Positions 39,401 through 48,997 are shown, counted from the first letter of the stretch. The stretch: DNA of 64,000 bases from CAWJMN01 sp963844055 (GCA_963844055.1 CAWJMN010000001.1:2542001-2606000), one strand, 5' to 3'. The notes: generated from the sequence alone by a model not told the origin. Program-made: numbers and translations.

Positions 39401-41846
39401 ATGGTGGCATTGCGGCAATCAGGCGTCACCGCAATTGCTTGTGCACGTCATTAGCTCTCGATTTGGTGGCGACCGAGAACAAGAAGTGCTGTGTGCGCTA
39501 GATGTGAAAACGGGAAAGTTGTCGAAGACGGGAACACAAATCGCGGAAGCAACGCCTATCGACCTGGATCATGATGGCTGTCAGGAATTGCTTTTGTTTA
39601 GCTCCAAGTCCCCGAATGCACGCGACTGGGGGGGAAAGCTGCATGCTATTCGCGGCGTGGGGGAAGAGCCTTGGCGAAAGCTGGCCGCGCTTGGCCAGGC
39701 CGTTTCCGACTTAGATGGCGATGAAGTCAATGATCTTGTGCGAGTCGATCAAAAGTTGATTGCCACCAGTGGCCGAACTGGCAAGCCACTTTGGACGCGC
39801 GAGCACCCCAAGCAGCTGTACGAGATTCGGTTTCGATCACTTGTGCCACACAGTTGGGGGCATCGCTCTCAGTCGGAAATCCAAGCAGACCTGGATGGCG
39901 ATGGAACTAGTGATTTATTGGCCTGGGGGCATGGGGCTGGCGGGAAGCTGGTAGCACCCTTTCATGCGATTTCAGGGAGGACGGGAAAAGTGCTGTGGCA
40001 CTCTACGTCACTCAAGTGCCAGACCATGGGTACGGTACTGGCGGCAGAATCGCATGATCTGCAAGGAAAGCAGGTGCCGGACGTGCTGGTCCTTGCGTCA
40101 CTCGATTTTGGCTACCCAGAACGAAGCTCATTTTCGGCGCACGAAAATCAACTTTGGTTATTTGCTCTTTCGGGCAAAGAGGGAAGCCTGCGGTGGTCTG
40201 CTCCCCTGAGCACTGCCTATGGGAAGACGCCAGGGAGCGCAATGCCGTTGCAGTTGTCGGGTATTTCACTATCCCTTTCTGTCGGGGATTTAAATGGTGA
40301 TGGCGTAAAAGATGTTTTGGCACCTGGACTAACGCCGGACGGCACGCAGTTAGAAACGGTAGCATTGGATGGGCGACAGGGGACAATTCTTTGGCGGCGA
40401 GTATTCCCTAATGATTCGCGTCAGAACCTTGCCATCGGATCTTGGATTGCGCCAACGATTTGCGATCCACAAGGGGATGGCCAGGCCGATGTCGCGGTAG
40501 TGGAGTACACCATGAAAGCGACGCCGAACAACCCAGCAACGAAGCGCCAACAAGTGCTGCTACTGGAGGGAGCTACGGGTGAGCCAAAGTGGAACTGGCA
40601 ATGCGACAAAGACTTTGCATATTGGTCCTTAGTTTCAGGCTATGGCATGGCCGAACTAATGCGTCCTGTGGTCTTTCGATATTCGGCGAAAGAGCAACGG
40701 ATCGGCGTCTTGCTTCCGACGCAAGTCACTCAGCTTGTGGTGCTGCTGGATGCGGATGGAATTGCGCAGCAAACCAAAGCCGTCGCATTGCAATCGATGG
40801 CAACTGGTATCTGGGCAGCCGACCTGGAAGGGGATGGGGTAGACGAAGTCATCTTCTCGAGGGGATCGGACTTGATGGCCTGTCGCCTGACGGATCTAGA
40901 TCATCCTCTTTGGTCAAAACCGTTAGGAGAGACGGGGCAGTATCCAATTATCAACATCTACCCTGGACGAAACGGGCGGAAATCGCCATGGATTGCCTTA
41001 GAGACACCGCCGACGAACAACTCGGTTTTGGGAATTGACGCGGCCAACGGAAAAACACTTTGGATTTGTCCGGGGCCAAACTTGCGCGACTCAGACGGCG
41101 TCTATCACGTTGCTGCGGCCGTTTCTTTGCTGGGTGGAAAAGGGACGGAAACGCCGTTTGTCTACTACGCCTATGATTCCGTAGCACGCTGCCGACAGGG
41201 TGTATCACTATCTCCGGTAAGTACGCCAACTTCTGGATCTGCCTCTTCAATGAAGTCTAGCGTGACAAAAGTGGGGCGCCATGGGGAATGGCGATGGAAG
41301 CGAAATCTTCCCTGGTTGCCATCGAGTTCCAACTGGAAGGAGATTCAGCAATTGGTGGGTTGGGGACTGCTGTTTGCTGTTACGCTGGTAGTTGTGCCGA
41401 TGGCATACCTTTACCGCTTAGTGACTCGGCGTCGTTTCAGCTTGCGGATGCTGATGCTGCTATCGGTCGTGGTCGGACTCTTTCTGGCATCGTTGCAGAC
41501 GGCTTTGCCTGCGGTGAATGATTTCCAGGGAGTGGCCAATCGAATCTTCATGGGAATGGCCTTTTCGCCGGTCGTTATCGGAGTGGCTTTTTTGGCTATG
41601 GGAGTATGGCAAAGGCAATGGCGGCGACTGGGGGTGTGGCTGAGCATTGCGTTTGCTACTACCGTGGTTGCGGCCGCTTTTGCCATTGCCACGGACCTGC
41701 GGAAAATGCCCATGCTTGTCGAGGAGAGCTACGATTGGTCGGGTTTGCCCTGGGTTGGCATTACGGGATTCTATTTGGCATGCTGGATGGCGCTGATTGC
41801 GGTACCGATTTCGCACTTTTTAAGAAGAGGGCGGCCGGTTCGCTGA
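36402..41846 (+). CDS. Transmembrane Ser/Thr protein kinase with FG-GAP repeats and a C-terminal membrane domain
   Basis: 1814 residues. A Ser/Thr kinase domain (about 102-370) has the glycine loop GRGGMGAVF, Lys132, HRDVKPSN (Asp227), DFG (Asp245) and GTPRYMSPEQ, so it should be active. A membrane span follows (about 392-414). The large outer part contains at least ten Asp-rich repeats of the FG-GAP/VCBS type, for example DANGDGTRDLIV, DCDGDGIPDLVM, DLNGDGKSEVIA, DIDGDGHREIFA, DLDGDGTSDLLA and DLNGDGVKDVLA, probably a calcium-binding propeller. Five more membrane spans close the protein (about 1645-1810). The outer domain would sense or bind something and control the inner kinase. An ECF sigma gene starts 57 bases downstream. 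Confidence 0.88.
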   Translation: MSSSSPNPAEGQNPQGGAPDANLAGKELHLQETCDYSTDAAALVQILDEYLACLKAGTAPSRTELMGRYPEYAAQLEACLAGLEFLHGVEQSPTSQPQRLGDFQILREVGRGGMGAVFEATQISLGRRVALKILRFGGVSDPEAIERFQREAETIAKLHHTNIVPVYAVGSERGVNYYAMQFIEGQSLAEVFAARKAPLKSSQVAEWGLQAAEALSHAHKRGVIHRDVKPSNLILDKDGRLWLTDFGLARRAGDVTLSLTGALLGTPRYMSPEQAMAAHKQVDHRSDIFSLGTTLYELLAQKPAFQGDTPHDVIQHILSVEPVPLRQIVPTIPRDLETIIHKCLAKDPVRRYESAHELAEDLRAFIEGRPIRARRASLLEQAAHWIKHQQRSVKLAGAAAAVTLLAITMGMVSWSSYQAWRQSSLRLETPTAPLVAEILQSSGESVAVETVPTQQAVVLPAGEYQVRASKEGTLSQTFDLTLERGKEAKPSLELRDQMLFPPFDLERSFSLVDLGNEHAVALLNKEGLGLRRCTGPAFGWGVALKPQSSPLLEKFPGFRWAWNSGTESYSGYGTYDIRPWIIQQSFDANGDGTRDLIVAARHQAWVMAISGVDGAVLWFEGRSDSLKETPKGIVYYPSYAITSAVQKAPLVVQDADEDGVPDLVLTFADVVSETHFQDTNKPKRQWVEAFSGKSGKSLWRYDIPEEWLTLPPGQKVPLEMRWFCLSSSGMMSHGGGSWLISGTHHRVSHPQYLERTGNHLYSPDVQLVTVANSQRIAIVAGEKLAWVEPTTGKLFEEPLSLGLRCGKEPQWADCDGDGIPDLVMLVEVPPVPPSTLPQPQIAVWSTAKKQLLWEKKCGAEWPHTSTWTTETAAWPIVTDLNGDGKSEVIAPDGQSSSGFSSFNANGIPWGTIKAWAGDTGTELWSRKLVSMERQIDCMTQGPDIDGDGHREIFAATLVGQKCLLYVDALSGKTGESLWTSEQDPKINDSISSRLDLLRMQWWHCGNQASPQLLVHVISSRFGGDREQEVLCALDVKTGKLSKTGTQIAEATPIDLDHDGCQELLLFSSKSPNARDWGGKLHAIRGVGEEPWRKLAALGQAVSDLDGDEVNDLVRVDQKLIATSGRTGKPLWTREHPKQLYEIRFRSLVPHSWGHRSQSEIQADLDGDGTSDLLAWGHGAGGKLVAPFHAISGRTGKVLWHSTSLKCQTMGTVLAAESHDLQGKQVPDVLVLASLDFGYPERSSFSAHENQLWLFALSGKEGSLRWSAPLSTAYGKTPGSAMPLQLSGISLSLSVGDLNGDGVKDVLAPGLTPDGTQLETVALDGRQGTILWRRVFPNDSRQNLAIGSWIAPTICDPQGDGQADVAVVEYTMKATPNNPATKRQQVLLLEGATGEPKWNWQCDKDFAYWSLVSGYGMAELMRPVVFRYSAKEQRIGVLLPTQVTQLVVLLDADGIAQQTKAVALQSMATGIWAADLEGDGVDEVIFSRGSDLMACRLTDLDHPLWSKPLGETGQYPIINIYPGRNGRKSPWIALETPPTNNSVLGIDAANGKTLWICPGPNLRDSDGVYHVAAAVSLLGGKGTETPFVYYAYDSVARCRQGVSLSPVSTPTSGSASSMKSSVTKVGRHGEWRWKRNLPWLPSSSNWKEIQQLVGWGLLFAVTLVVVPMAYLYRLVTRRRFSLRMLMLLSVVVGLFLASLQTALPAVNDFQGVANRIFMGMAFSPVVIGVAFLAMGVWQRQWRRLGVWLSIAFATTVVAAAFAIATDLRKMPMLVEESYDWSGLPWVGITGFYLACWMALIAVPISHFLRRGRPVR

Positions 41847-41903
41847 TCGCTGGTTGGTTAAGCCTCTTTTTACCAGCAAGTCATCCTGTGCTAAAATGTG
41901 CTT

Positions 41904-42518
41904 ATGTCTGCACCTGACCCACACCCTCCATTATCGACCGGCCTATTACCTGCCAACGACCAGCGCACACAGTGGCTGATGCGTTATGAGGCTTGGTTGC
42001 GGTTGCTCGCACGTTGCGAAATCGACAATCGCTTTCAAGGCAAGTTCGATCACTCGGATGCGGTGCAGCAAACTTTGCTCGAAGCGTGGAAGACGTGGGA
42101 GCAGTGCCGTGGTGATCAAGAGGGACAGCGACTGGCCTGGCTTCGCCAGATTCTCGCCCATCAATTGGCGCATCTAGCAAGGCAATTTGGCGCCATCCAA
42201 AAGCGGGATGTCAGTCGCGAACAGTCGCTGGAGCATACTTTGGGGCAGTCGGCCCAGAGACTTGATGCTCTATTGCCAGGAAACGATCCGTCGCCAAGTA
42301 ACGTCGCGATGGTTAGTGAGCAGCGGATACTACTAGCTCAGGCTTTAGAAAAACTGCCTGAGGAATATCGCCAAGTGATTGTCTTGCGCAACCTTGAGGA
42401 ACTGTCACACGAAGAGGTGGCATTAAAGATGAACCGCTCAACCGGCGCGGTGCGCATGCTTTGGGTGCGAGCTCTAGCCGCTTTGCGTGATGCGATGCAG
42501 CAAAGCGACTCCAATTAA
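41904..42518 (+). CDS. ECF RNA polymerase sigma factor
   Basis: 204 residues from ATG 41904. Region 2 is present as FDHSDAVQQTLLEAWKTWEQ; region 4 is LEKLPEEYRQVIVLRNLEEL followed by SHEEVALKMNRSTGAVRML, a clear helix-turn-helix. There is no anti-sigma gene nearby; instead the upstream kinase is probably in the same transcript. ECF sigma factors neighbouring Ser/Thr kinases are common in planctomycetes, where phosphorylation is thought to control the sigma factor. Confidence 0.9.
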   Translation: MSAPDPHPPLSTGLLPANDQRTQWLMRYEAWLRLLARCEIDNRFQGKFDHSDAVQQTLLEAWKTWEQCRGDQEGQRLAWLRQILAHQLAHLARQFGAIQKRDVSREQSLEHTLGQSAQRLDALLPGNDPSPSNVAMVSEQRILLAQALEKLPEEYRQVIVLRNLEELSHEEVALKMNRSTGAVRMLWVRALAALRDAMQQSDSN

Positions 42519-42538
42519 TTCCGAGTAGCAGTATCTAA

Positions 42539-43531
42539 CTACGGTGCCTCAAAGGTCTCGCCGCCATTGCGAGTCGACAGAGCTTGCCAAACCAGGCGAT
42601 TGACCGAGTTGGAAATGAAGTGCACCGAGCCATCCATGTAAACGGTCATCACACCGTTGGGGTGATAGCTGCGTGAGGTAACAGCGGCAAACGTTGGAAT
42701 GGTGGGCGAACGTCCTTCGGACTGGGAAACCCAGTCCATGTCCACTTTGACGCCACCGACATCGCAGCGGACCTTCGTATTGGGCGTGAAGACGCTGGTG
42801 AATCCCGTCTCGTGTACTTTGCCATCTACCCATTCCACATGTGCGCCTTCCGACTTGAAGTCGCCCCCTAGAGAGCAGATCTCGGAAGGGTCGACGGGCA
42901 TCGCTTGCGAAAGCGACGTGACAGACGAGTTGCGATAGTACGACTGATACGCCTTTACTTCCGAAAAGCAGAGGGTATTGGAGAGACCGTCGTAGATTTG
43001 TGCGATGGTGAGCGGATCGTAATGCGTGAAGGCCCCGCGGCTTCCTTCCCGTGTGATGGGATTGAAAACCAGCCAGGTCCCCTGGTTGGCAGCATAGTTC
43101 GGAGGAAAGTGAACTGGCGTGCCGCTGGCGTCACGCTTGGGTTTAGCGTTGATTTCTGATGGGCAGGTAAAGACAGGGATCTTGGTGGACGAAATCGTGA
43201 ACGGCTGAGCGCTGTACGAAACGTCAAAGTTGATCCTGCCGTAGAGGTTGTCTTGCTCAAGGTAGGGGAGAAGCTGTCCTAGGGACGACCAGCCCGCAAA
43301 ATTGCCGCTGGCGTCTGGTAGGGTGGGCCGCAAGCTGCTCGGCAGCTGCTTAAAGGTTCCTTCGTAGGTCTGCAGGCCCAGCCCAAGTTGGCGAACATTG
43401 TTGCCGCAGGACATGCGACGTGCTGCCTCACGGGCGGCTTGAACCGCCGGCAGGAGCAGGGCAACCAGAACGCCAATGATGGCGATGACCACGAGCAGTT
43501 CAACCAGCGTAAATGCGCGTCGAGTATTCAC
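42539..43531 (-). CDS. DUF1559 prepilin-like protein
   Basis: 330 residues from GTG 43531. The N-terminal prepilin signal RRAFTLVELLVVIAIIGVLV has the cleavage Gly replaced by Ala before Phe, which is tolerated in pseudopilins. DUF1559 features include REAARRMSCGNNVRQLG and, near the end, HPNGVMTVYMDGSVHFIS with the standard H-X9-DG motif. It faces the sigma-factor gene tail to tail across only 20 bases, so transcription could overlap. Confidence 0.87.
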   Translation of the reverse strand: MNTRRAFTLVELLVVIAIIGVLVALLLPAVQAAREAARRMSCGNNVRQLGLGLQTYEGTFKQLPSSLRPTLPDASGNFAGWSSLGQLLPYLEQDNLYGRINFDVSYSAQPFTISSTKIPVFTCPSEINAKPKRDASGTPVHFPPNYAANQGTWLVFNPITREGSRGAFTHYDPLTIAQIYDGLSNTLCFSEVKAYQSYYRNSSVTSLSQAMPVDPSEICSLGGDFKSEGAHVEWVDGKVHETGFTSVFTPNTKVRCDVGGVKVDMDWVSQSEGRSPTIPTFAAVTSRSYHPNGVMTVYMDGSVHFISNSVNRLVWQALSTRNGGETFEAP

Positions 43532-44011
43532 AGTTCACCCTTCCAGGCTATATTCTCGATATTAAGACTCTGTCTCAATACGTGCTGATTTTAGCCGTAT
43601 TGTGAGGCATGTCAATCATGCTTTAGCGTTTAGTGAGGCAAAAAGTGCGAATAATCTCCGCTGAATTTGTTTGATTTCAGGCGAATTGGTCAGTCTTGGT
43701 GCGTGGAAGGGGGGAAGCTGAACGGCAGGATCTATTGGTATTGGGACTCGGTTCCAGGAGGGGATTGGCCGTTGCCACGGCGAATTACGCGTTAGATGGC
43801 TCCCTCCTGGGCCGTCGTCTTGGCTTGGGACGAAGTCTCACTTTCGAGCATTTCGCTTTTGGCGGGGCAAATTCTGGCAACTCTTTGAGGCCTTTTGGGA
43901 GATTTTTTGGCGGGTTAGGCCCCTCAGATCTACTTCCATGAGTAGCAAGGTGGACGTCGCCACCTCTGCACGAATATTTAGCTTCCCATGAGTTGTACAA
44001 GGGTCGAAAAA
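43532..44011. other. Divergent intergenic region, DUF1559 and secreted-protein genes
   Basis: 480 bases, AT-rich near the DUF1559 side. An 81-codon plus-strand frame (43696-43941) is Gly/Arg-rich and looks fortuitous. The inverted repeat at 43563-43579 is listed separately. Confidence 0.45.
43563..43579. promoter_or_regulatory. Inverted repeat upstream of the second DUF1559 gene
   Basis: TTAAGACTCTGTCTCAA is a 7-3-7 inverted repeat with one mismatch, 31 bases upstream of the GTG start. Read on the minus strand it begins TTGAGAC. The perfect palindrome upstream of the other DUF1559 gene shares TGAGAC-N2-AGT-N-TT with it. Possibly sites for the same regulator. Confidence 0.4.
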
Positions 44012-44455
44012 ATGCTGCGGTTAATTGCTGTGCTATTGGTTTCCATTTCCGCTCTAGTTGCACAGTCATCGACGGCGTTGGCTCAGGCAGGTGCATTCAA
44101 TTATTCGGGGAACTGGGCACAGTCTCCGGCGTACCAAGGAATCTCGTTCGACGGATCGCGTTACGAGACCGTAATCGTGCTGGAACTCAAGCAAAAAGAC
44201 TCCGTCATCACGGGAACTGCAAGAAGGTACCTGAGCACTTGGGACCTAAGTGGCAAGCCAGTCTATGTTAGTTTTGACATGGGAAGTCCAGGCAAGGTTT
44301 CGGGCAATGTCACTGCTTCGGGAGTGGCGATTCGAGTTCAACGATTCGGCGAAACCAAAACCAACTTTTCCTATTCGCTGACGCTGGGTAGCGACCAGAG
44401 GACCTTGGTGAACAATAACCCAGGACCTTTCGACCCTATCAGCTTTGTTCGTTAG
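44012..44455 (+). CDS. Small secreted protein of unknown function
   Basis: 147 residues from ATG 44012, preferred because it begins a clear signal peptide (MLRLIAVLLVSISALVAQSS, cleaved near ALAQ); an ATG at 43988 would add eight residues. The mature part is Ser/Thr/Gly-rich with alternating strands (YETVIVLELKQKDSVITGTA, KVSGNVTASGVAIRV) that look like a small beta-barrel. No family recognised. Confidence 0.6.
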   Translation: MLRLIAVLLVSISALVAQSSTALAQAGAFNYSGNWAQSPAYQGISFDGSRYETVIVLELKQKDSVITGTARRYLSTWDLSGKPVYVSFDMGSPGKVSGNVTASGVAIRVQRFGETKTNFSYSLTLGSDQRTLVNNNPGPFDPISFVR

Positions 44456-44505
44456 ATTTACCCCGCCCCCGATTACTTCTCTACTGCCGGGGCTGTGACT
44501 GTTGC

Positions 44506-44532
44506 CTAAGGCCGAGTTACACTTGGCCTTAG
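44506..44532 (+). terminator. Hairpin after the small secreted protein
   Basis: CTAAGGCC (44506-44513) and GGCCTTAG (44525-44532) form a perfect eight-base stem with an 11-base loop, 50 bases after the upstream stop. No T-run follows, so termination may be weak. Confidence 0.4.
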
Positions 44533-44693
44533 AGATTGCGTTAGCGACAACTTCTTTTCCTATTGTCGCTTTCGAGTCGCGGTAACCTCAAAAGCCATTT
44601 GGCAACTTTCGCCGGGCTGCGGCGGCGATGTCGGTTCGTTGACTTTGTGTCACGCGTCAGCCAGAATCGAGCTTCCTCCTTCCCTTTTTGCTC

Positions 44694-44723
44694 ACCCTAA
44701 GCAGTTCTCTTTCTGCTTAGGGT
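44694..44723 (+). promoter_or_regulatory. Hairpin just upstream of the sialate esterase gene
   Basis: ACCCTAAGCAG (44694-44704) and CTGCTTAGGGT (44713-44723) form a perfect 11-base stem with an eight-base loop, 28 bases before ATG 44752. It could be a second terminator of the upstream gene or a leader hairpin affecting translation. Confidence 0.5.
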
Positions 44724-44751
44724 TCTGGCTTACCAACCACGAGACATCTAA

Positions 44752-46338
44752 ATGCTCTACCTGCGCACGCTTGCCTTAATGGCCCTCACGGCTGCACTCT
44801 TGGTATGTCCAGGCTCGGTATCTGCGGAGGTGAAGCTCGCCGGAATCTTCGGTGATCACATGGTGTTGCAGCGTGATCGGCCGCTTCCCATTTGGGGCTT
44901 GGCGGATCCGGGAGAGAAGGTAAGCGTTTCGCTTGGTGAGCAGCAAGCGGAAACGGTGGCTGACAAAAGCGGAAAGTGGCTCGTGCGGCTCAAGCCACAG
45001 GCCATGTCCAAGACACCTCTTACACTGTCCGTGGTTGGTAAAGACAGGATTGAGGCGAAAGATGTCTTGTTAGGTGATGTCTGGCTTTGTGGCGGTCAAT
45101 CGAACATGGAGTTTCCGCTGGGAGCCTGCGACGCCGCTGCGGATATTCAAACAGCGGATTTTCCCCTCATTCGCCATTTTGGCGTGGTACCTCATTTTGC
45201 GATGACCCCGCAAACCGACGTCAAGGGGCAGTGGCAGACCTGCTCTGCTCAGCAGGTGCCGGGATTCAGCGCGGTGGGATTCTACTTCGCCCGAAAGATT
45301 CATCAAGAGACGGGAGTACCTATCGGCTTATTGCGATCAAGCGTTGGTGGCACGAATATTGAGTGCTGGATGGCGCAGGAAACGCTGCTCACTACGCCGG
45401 AACTGGAACCGTATTCCAAACTCATGCGAGAATCTCTGGCCGACTATCAAAAGGAACTTGCGGCAGCGCTTCCCGAGCTCGAAGCCTGGACGGCTCGTAG
45501 TCGTGCGGCATTGCAGGCCGGTGAACAAATCCCGCTTCCCCCCGCATGGCCAGAGTTTCCCTTTGGTGAAAAACGATTTCGGCCACGCTGTGTCACGCTG
45601 CATAATGGCATGATTGCGCCCCTGGTTCCGTTTTCCTTATGCGGTGTCATTTGGTATCAAGGGGAGAATAATGCGGGCGGACCGCAGGATTGCGAGCAGT
45701 ACATCGCGAAAAAGCGTGCCATGATCGCTGACTGGCGAAAGTGGTTCGGCAATTCGGAAATGCCCTTCTATTTTGTGCAGCTGGCCGCTTGGCAGAAGCC
45801 GAACGACAATCCCGCTGGTGGAGACGGATGGGCTAATTTTCGAGACGCCCAGCGGCGGTGTCTGACGATTCCCCACACCGGCATGGCCTCCGCAGTCGAT
45901 GTTGGCGATGCCGAGGACATTCACCCCAAGAACAAGTTCGATGTAGGCGAGCGTCTTGCTCGCTGGGCATTGGCTAACGAGTATGGCAAGAAGGTCGAAA
46001 CGAGCGGCCCACTATTTCAGGAGCTTAAACTGGAGGGGGCTGCAGCACGCATCCGCTTTAGTCATGTCGGCTCAGGTTTGATGGTTGGGCACAAAGTGGG
46101 GCGCGAATCGACCATAGAAGACAAATCGGGCCCCCCAAAGGGTTTTGCAATTGCTGGTGCGGATCGTGTCTGGCGTTGGGCAAACACCACCATTGATGGC
46201 GATTCGGTTGTTTGCTCTCATCCGGACGTGAAAGAGCCCGTCGCCGTCCGGTATGCTTTTAGCATGAATCCAGCCGGAGCGAATCTTTACAATCGCGAGG
46301 GCCTGCCCGCGTCCCCATTCCGGACCGATGAGTGGTAA
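44752..46338 (+). CDS. Sialate O-acetylesterase
   Basis: 528 residues with a signal peptide (MLYLRTLALMALTAALLVCPGSVSA). It has the family nucleophile motif WLCGGQSNMEFPLG, the GVIWYQGENNAG block and the Asp-His pair in DAEDIHPKNKFDVGERLARW, as in SIAE/CE20-like enzymes. These remove O-acetyl groups from sialic acids or plant polysaccharides. The following gene starts 44 bases later and encodes a glycoside hydrolase, so the pair probably acts on one glycan. Confidence 0.88.
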   Translation: MLYLRTLALMALTAALLVCPGSVSAEVKLAGIFGDHMVLQRDRPLPIWGLADPGEKVSVSLGEQQAETVADKSGKWLVRLKPQAMSKTPLTLSVVGKDRIEAKDVLLGDVWLCGGQSNMEFPLGACDAAADIQTADFPLIRHFGVVPHFAMTPQTDVKGQWQTCSAQQVPGFSAVGFYFARKIHQETGVPIGLLRSSVGGTNIECWMAQETLLTTPELEPYSKLMRESLADYQKELAAALPELEAWTARSRAALQAGEQIPLPPAWPEFPFGEKRFRPRCVTLHNGMIAPLVPFSLCGVIWYQGENNAGGPQDCEQYIAKKRAMIADWRKWFGNSEMPFYFVQLAAWQKPNDNPAGGDGWANFRDAQRRCLTIPHTGMASAVDVGDAEDIHPKNKFDVGERLARWALANEYGKKVETSGPLFQELKLEGAAARIRFSHVGSGLMVGHKVGRESTIEDKSGPPKGFAIAGADRVWRWANTTIDGDSVVCSHPDVKEPVAVRYAFSMNPAGANLYNREGLPASPFRTDEW

Positions 46339-46382
46339 GGTGGCAATTGCTGACGTTCTTACATTTTAGCCAGAGACACATC

Positions 46383-48954
46383 ATGAGCTTGGTTCGCATT
46401 GTTCTAGTCGCCGTCGCGCTGGTTGGTGCGCTTTTGCGCCCGGCCCTGTGTCAGGTTCTAGATAAGCAGAAGCTGCTGGAGTCTCAGACGTTTTGGGATA
46501 ACCGGGACTGGGATTGGTATGCCGAGCAAATCCCATTCTTTGAGTGCCCTGACGCCGATCTGACGACAACCTATTACTACCGCTGGGAATTGCTGACCAA
46601 GCATTTGACCTACGGTGCGCCGAATAGTGGTTACTCGTTCACGGAATTCATCGATCGGCCATTCTGGTCGGGCGCTTACGGTGCAATTAGCTGTCCTGCC
46701 GGGCACCAGCTCTATGAGGCCCGTTGGTTACGGCAGCCACGAATCGCTCGTGACTACTCGCGTTATTGGTTCCGAACGCCGGGGGCACAGCCGCGAAATT
46801 ACAGCACTTGGCTGGCGGATTCGGTTTGGGCCGTGCATCTGGTGCAAGACGCACCGGAATTCTCCAAGGATCTGCTGGATGATCTCGTCAAAAACTACGA
46901 AGCCTGGGAACAACGTCATTTCGTTCCCGAGGTGGGCCTGTTTTGGCAGACGGGACACGATGATGGCATGGAATTCAACATTAACAGCCGTCAGACCAAA
47001 GACATCTTGCGTGGTGCACCTAGTTATCGGCCGTCGTTTAATGCTTACATGTGGGCTGATGCGATGGCGATCGCCAAAATCGCTCGGCAGGCAGGAAATG
47101 ACGGCCTAGCCGTCCGTTTTGAGGGGAAGGCTAAAGCTCTTAAGGCCAAGATGCTGGAGTTGCTCTGGGATGGAAAGCGTCAGTTCTTCTTTCCAGTCTA
47201 TAAGAATGATGAAGAACGAGACGGGCACAAGGTCAAATCGCTAACCAAGACTTACGAGTCGGGACAGTTTGCCGGCGACTCCCACGGACGTGAATTGATT
47301 GGCTATGTTCCTTGGCAATTCAACATGGTAGAGCGCGGGAAAGGCTACGACGCCGCTTGGTCAAAACTGATGGATCGGGACGGTTTTTACTCCGACTTTG
47401 GTCCTTCCACGGTTGAGCGAAACGACCCGATGTTTCTTGCTGCAAAAGTCTTGCTGCTGGTGGAGTGGCCAATCGTGGCCCTATGCTACCTCGCAGACGT
47501 TGAAGGCGCTCGCCAATTTATTGCAGGATGATCGCAAGGTGGAGCTTCCTTCGCGTCCCGAGGGAATTGACGATCAATCTTATCTGAAGCTGCTGCAAAT
47601 CTACGCTCGCTCGCATCGCAAGGATGGCAAGCCGTATTTAGCAGAGGCTCTGCATCCTGACACCGGTTCCTTTGAAGGTCATGACGGCTACAACCATAGC
47701 GAGCACTACTTCCATTCGGGCTATTGCGACTTGATCATTACCGGCCTCGTGGGGCTAAAGCCGCGGGCTGATGATGTGCTGGAAATTGTTCCCTTAGCGC
47801 CCGATTCTTGGGAGTACTTTGCCCTTGACGACGTCAGTTATCATGGGCATCGCGTGAGTATCTTGTGGGATAAGCAGGGGACACGCTATCAACGTGGTAC
47901 TGGTTTCCAAGTGCTTGTGGATGGTGTGGTGGCCGCTCGTTCCGAGAAGCTGGAACGACTCACGGCGAAACTGCCGGCCCCATCCTCCGCACCATTGCCG
48001 GTACCAGCGGCCACGCTGGTCAACTATGCCGTCAACAATGATGGGGATTACTTTCCACGAATTAGCACTTCACATACTGGACAGAATTCTTCACCGGCCA
48101 AACTGATTGATGGTAACTATTGGTATCACGCCCATCCGCCAAATCGTTGGACCGCCGCTGGCTCACAGCAGGAGCAAGACTGGGTGGAGATCGATCTGGG
48201 TATGCCACGCAAGATTCACACGGTTAAGCTGTACTTTCTTGACGATGGGAATGAAATCGTTCCGCCGCAAGCTTACGAGGTGGAATACTGGCAGGATGGC
48301 AAATGGCAAACTCTGCCGAAGCAGGAGCGGGCGCTCCAGGCCCCCACGGGGCGACGACCAAACGTCATTAAAATCCCTGAGACGGCAGTTTCGAAGCTGC
48401 GAGTCGTGCTATCTCACGTTCCGCATAAATTCAGCGGCATGACGGAGATCGAGCTGTGGGGTGATGCCACGTTGCCGGTCGAGCCAGCGGCTCCGCCAAC
48501 CGGAAATCTTGCGTTTAATGCAAAGCGGGATGGCTTTCCCAAGGCTACGGCCTCTTTTTCCGACCGTTACGGCGGAACTCCGGAAAAGGCGATTGACGGA
48601 AAGATTGTTTATCCACCAACACCAATGAACCGCTGGACAAGCTACGGTTCGCCCCAGGCATCGGATTGGTTCGAAGTGGATTTTGGCGCGCCCCAGCAGG
48701 TTAGTAGAGCAGAACTACATATCTATGATGATCGTGGTGGCGTTCAACCCCCAGCGGCCTACACCATTGAGTATCTCGACGGTGAAACTTGGAAGGAAGT
48801 CGCAAACGCTAAGCGCTCACCCGAAAAGCCAGCAGGCAGCACCGTGAATACAGTGCGATTTGAATCGATAAAGACGACCAAGCTGCGAGTGATTTTCACT
48901 CATCAGGGCCAAGCACGCAGTGGCCTTACGGAACTCGAAATCTGGAAGGAGTAA
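46383..48954 (+). CDS. Glycoside hydrolase with two discoidin-like domains (frameshift near 47445)
   Basis: About 856 residues when one A is removed from AAAA at 47444-47447. A signal peptide (about 1-24) is followed by an (alpha/alpha)6 catalytic domain of the MGH1-like type (GH63-related): YYYRWELLTKHLTYG, RDYSRYWFRTPGAQ, TGHDDGMEFN, and after the junction CCWWSGQSWPYATSQT. The last 310 residues are two F5/8-type C (discoidin-like) domains, about 540-700 and 705-856, each with a DWVEIDLG or DWFEVDFG strand. These probably bind the polysaccharide. Start ATG 46383 was chosen for the signal peptide. Exact GH family and substrate cannot be set from sequence alone. Confidence 0.78.
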
Positions 48955-48997
48955 CGCTCACGTACTGGGGCCGTAGGCATCCCATGAAACGTAACGA

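Noticed and set aside
43696..43941. 81-codon plus-strand open frame before the small secreted protein
   Set aside because: Gly/Arg/Leu-rich composition typical of chance frames; no start signal.
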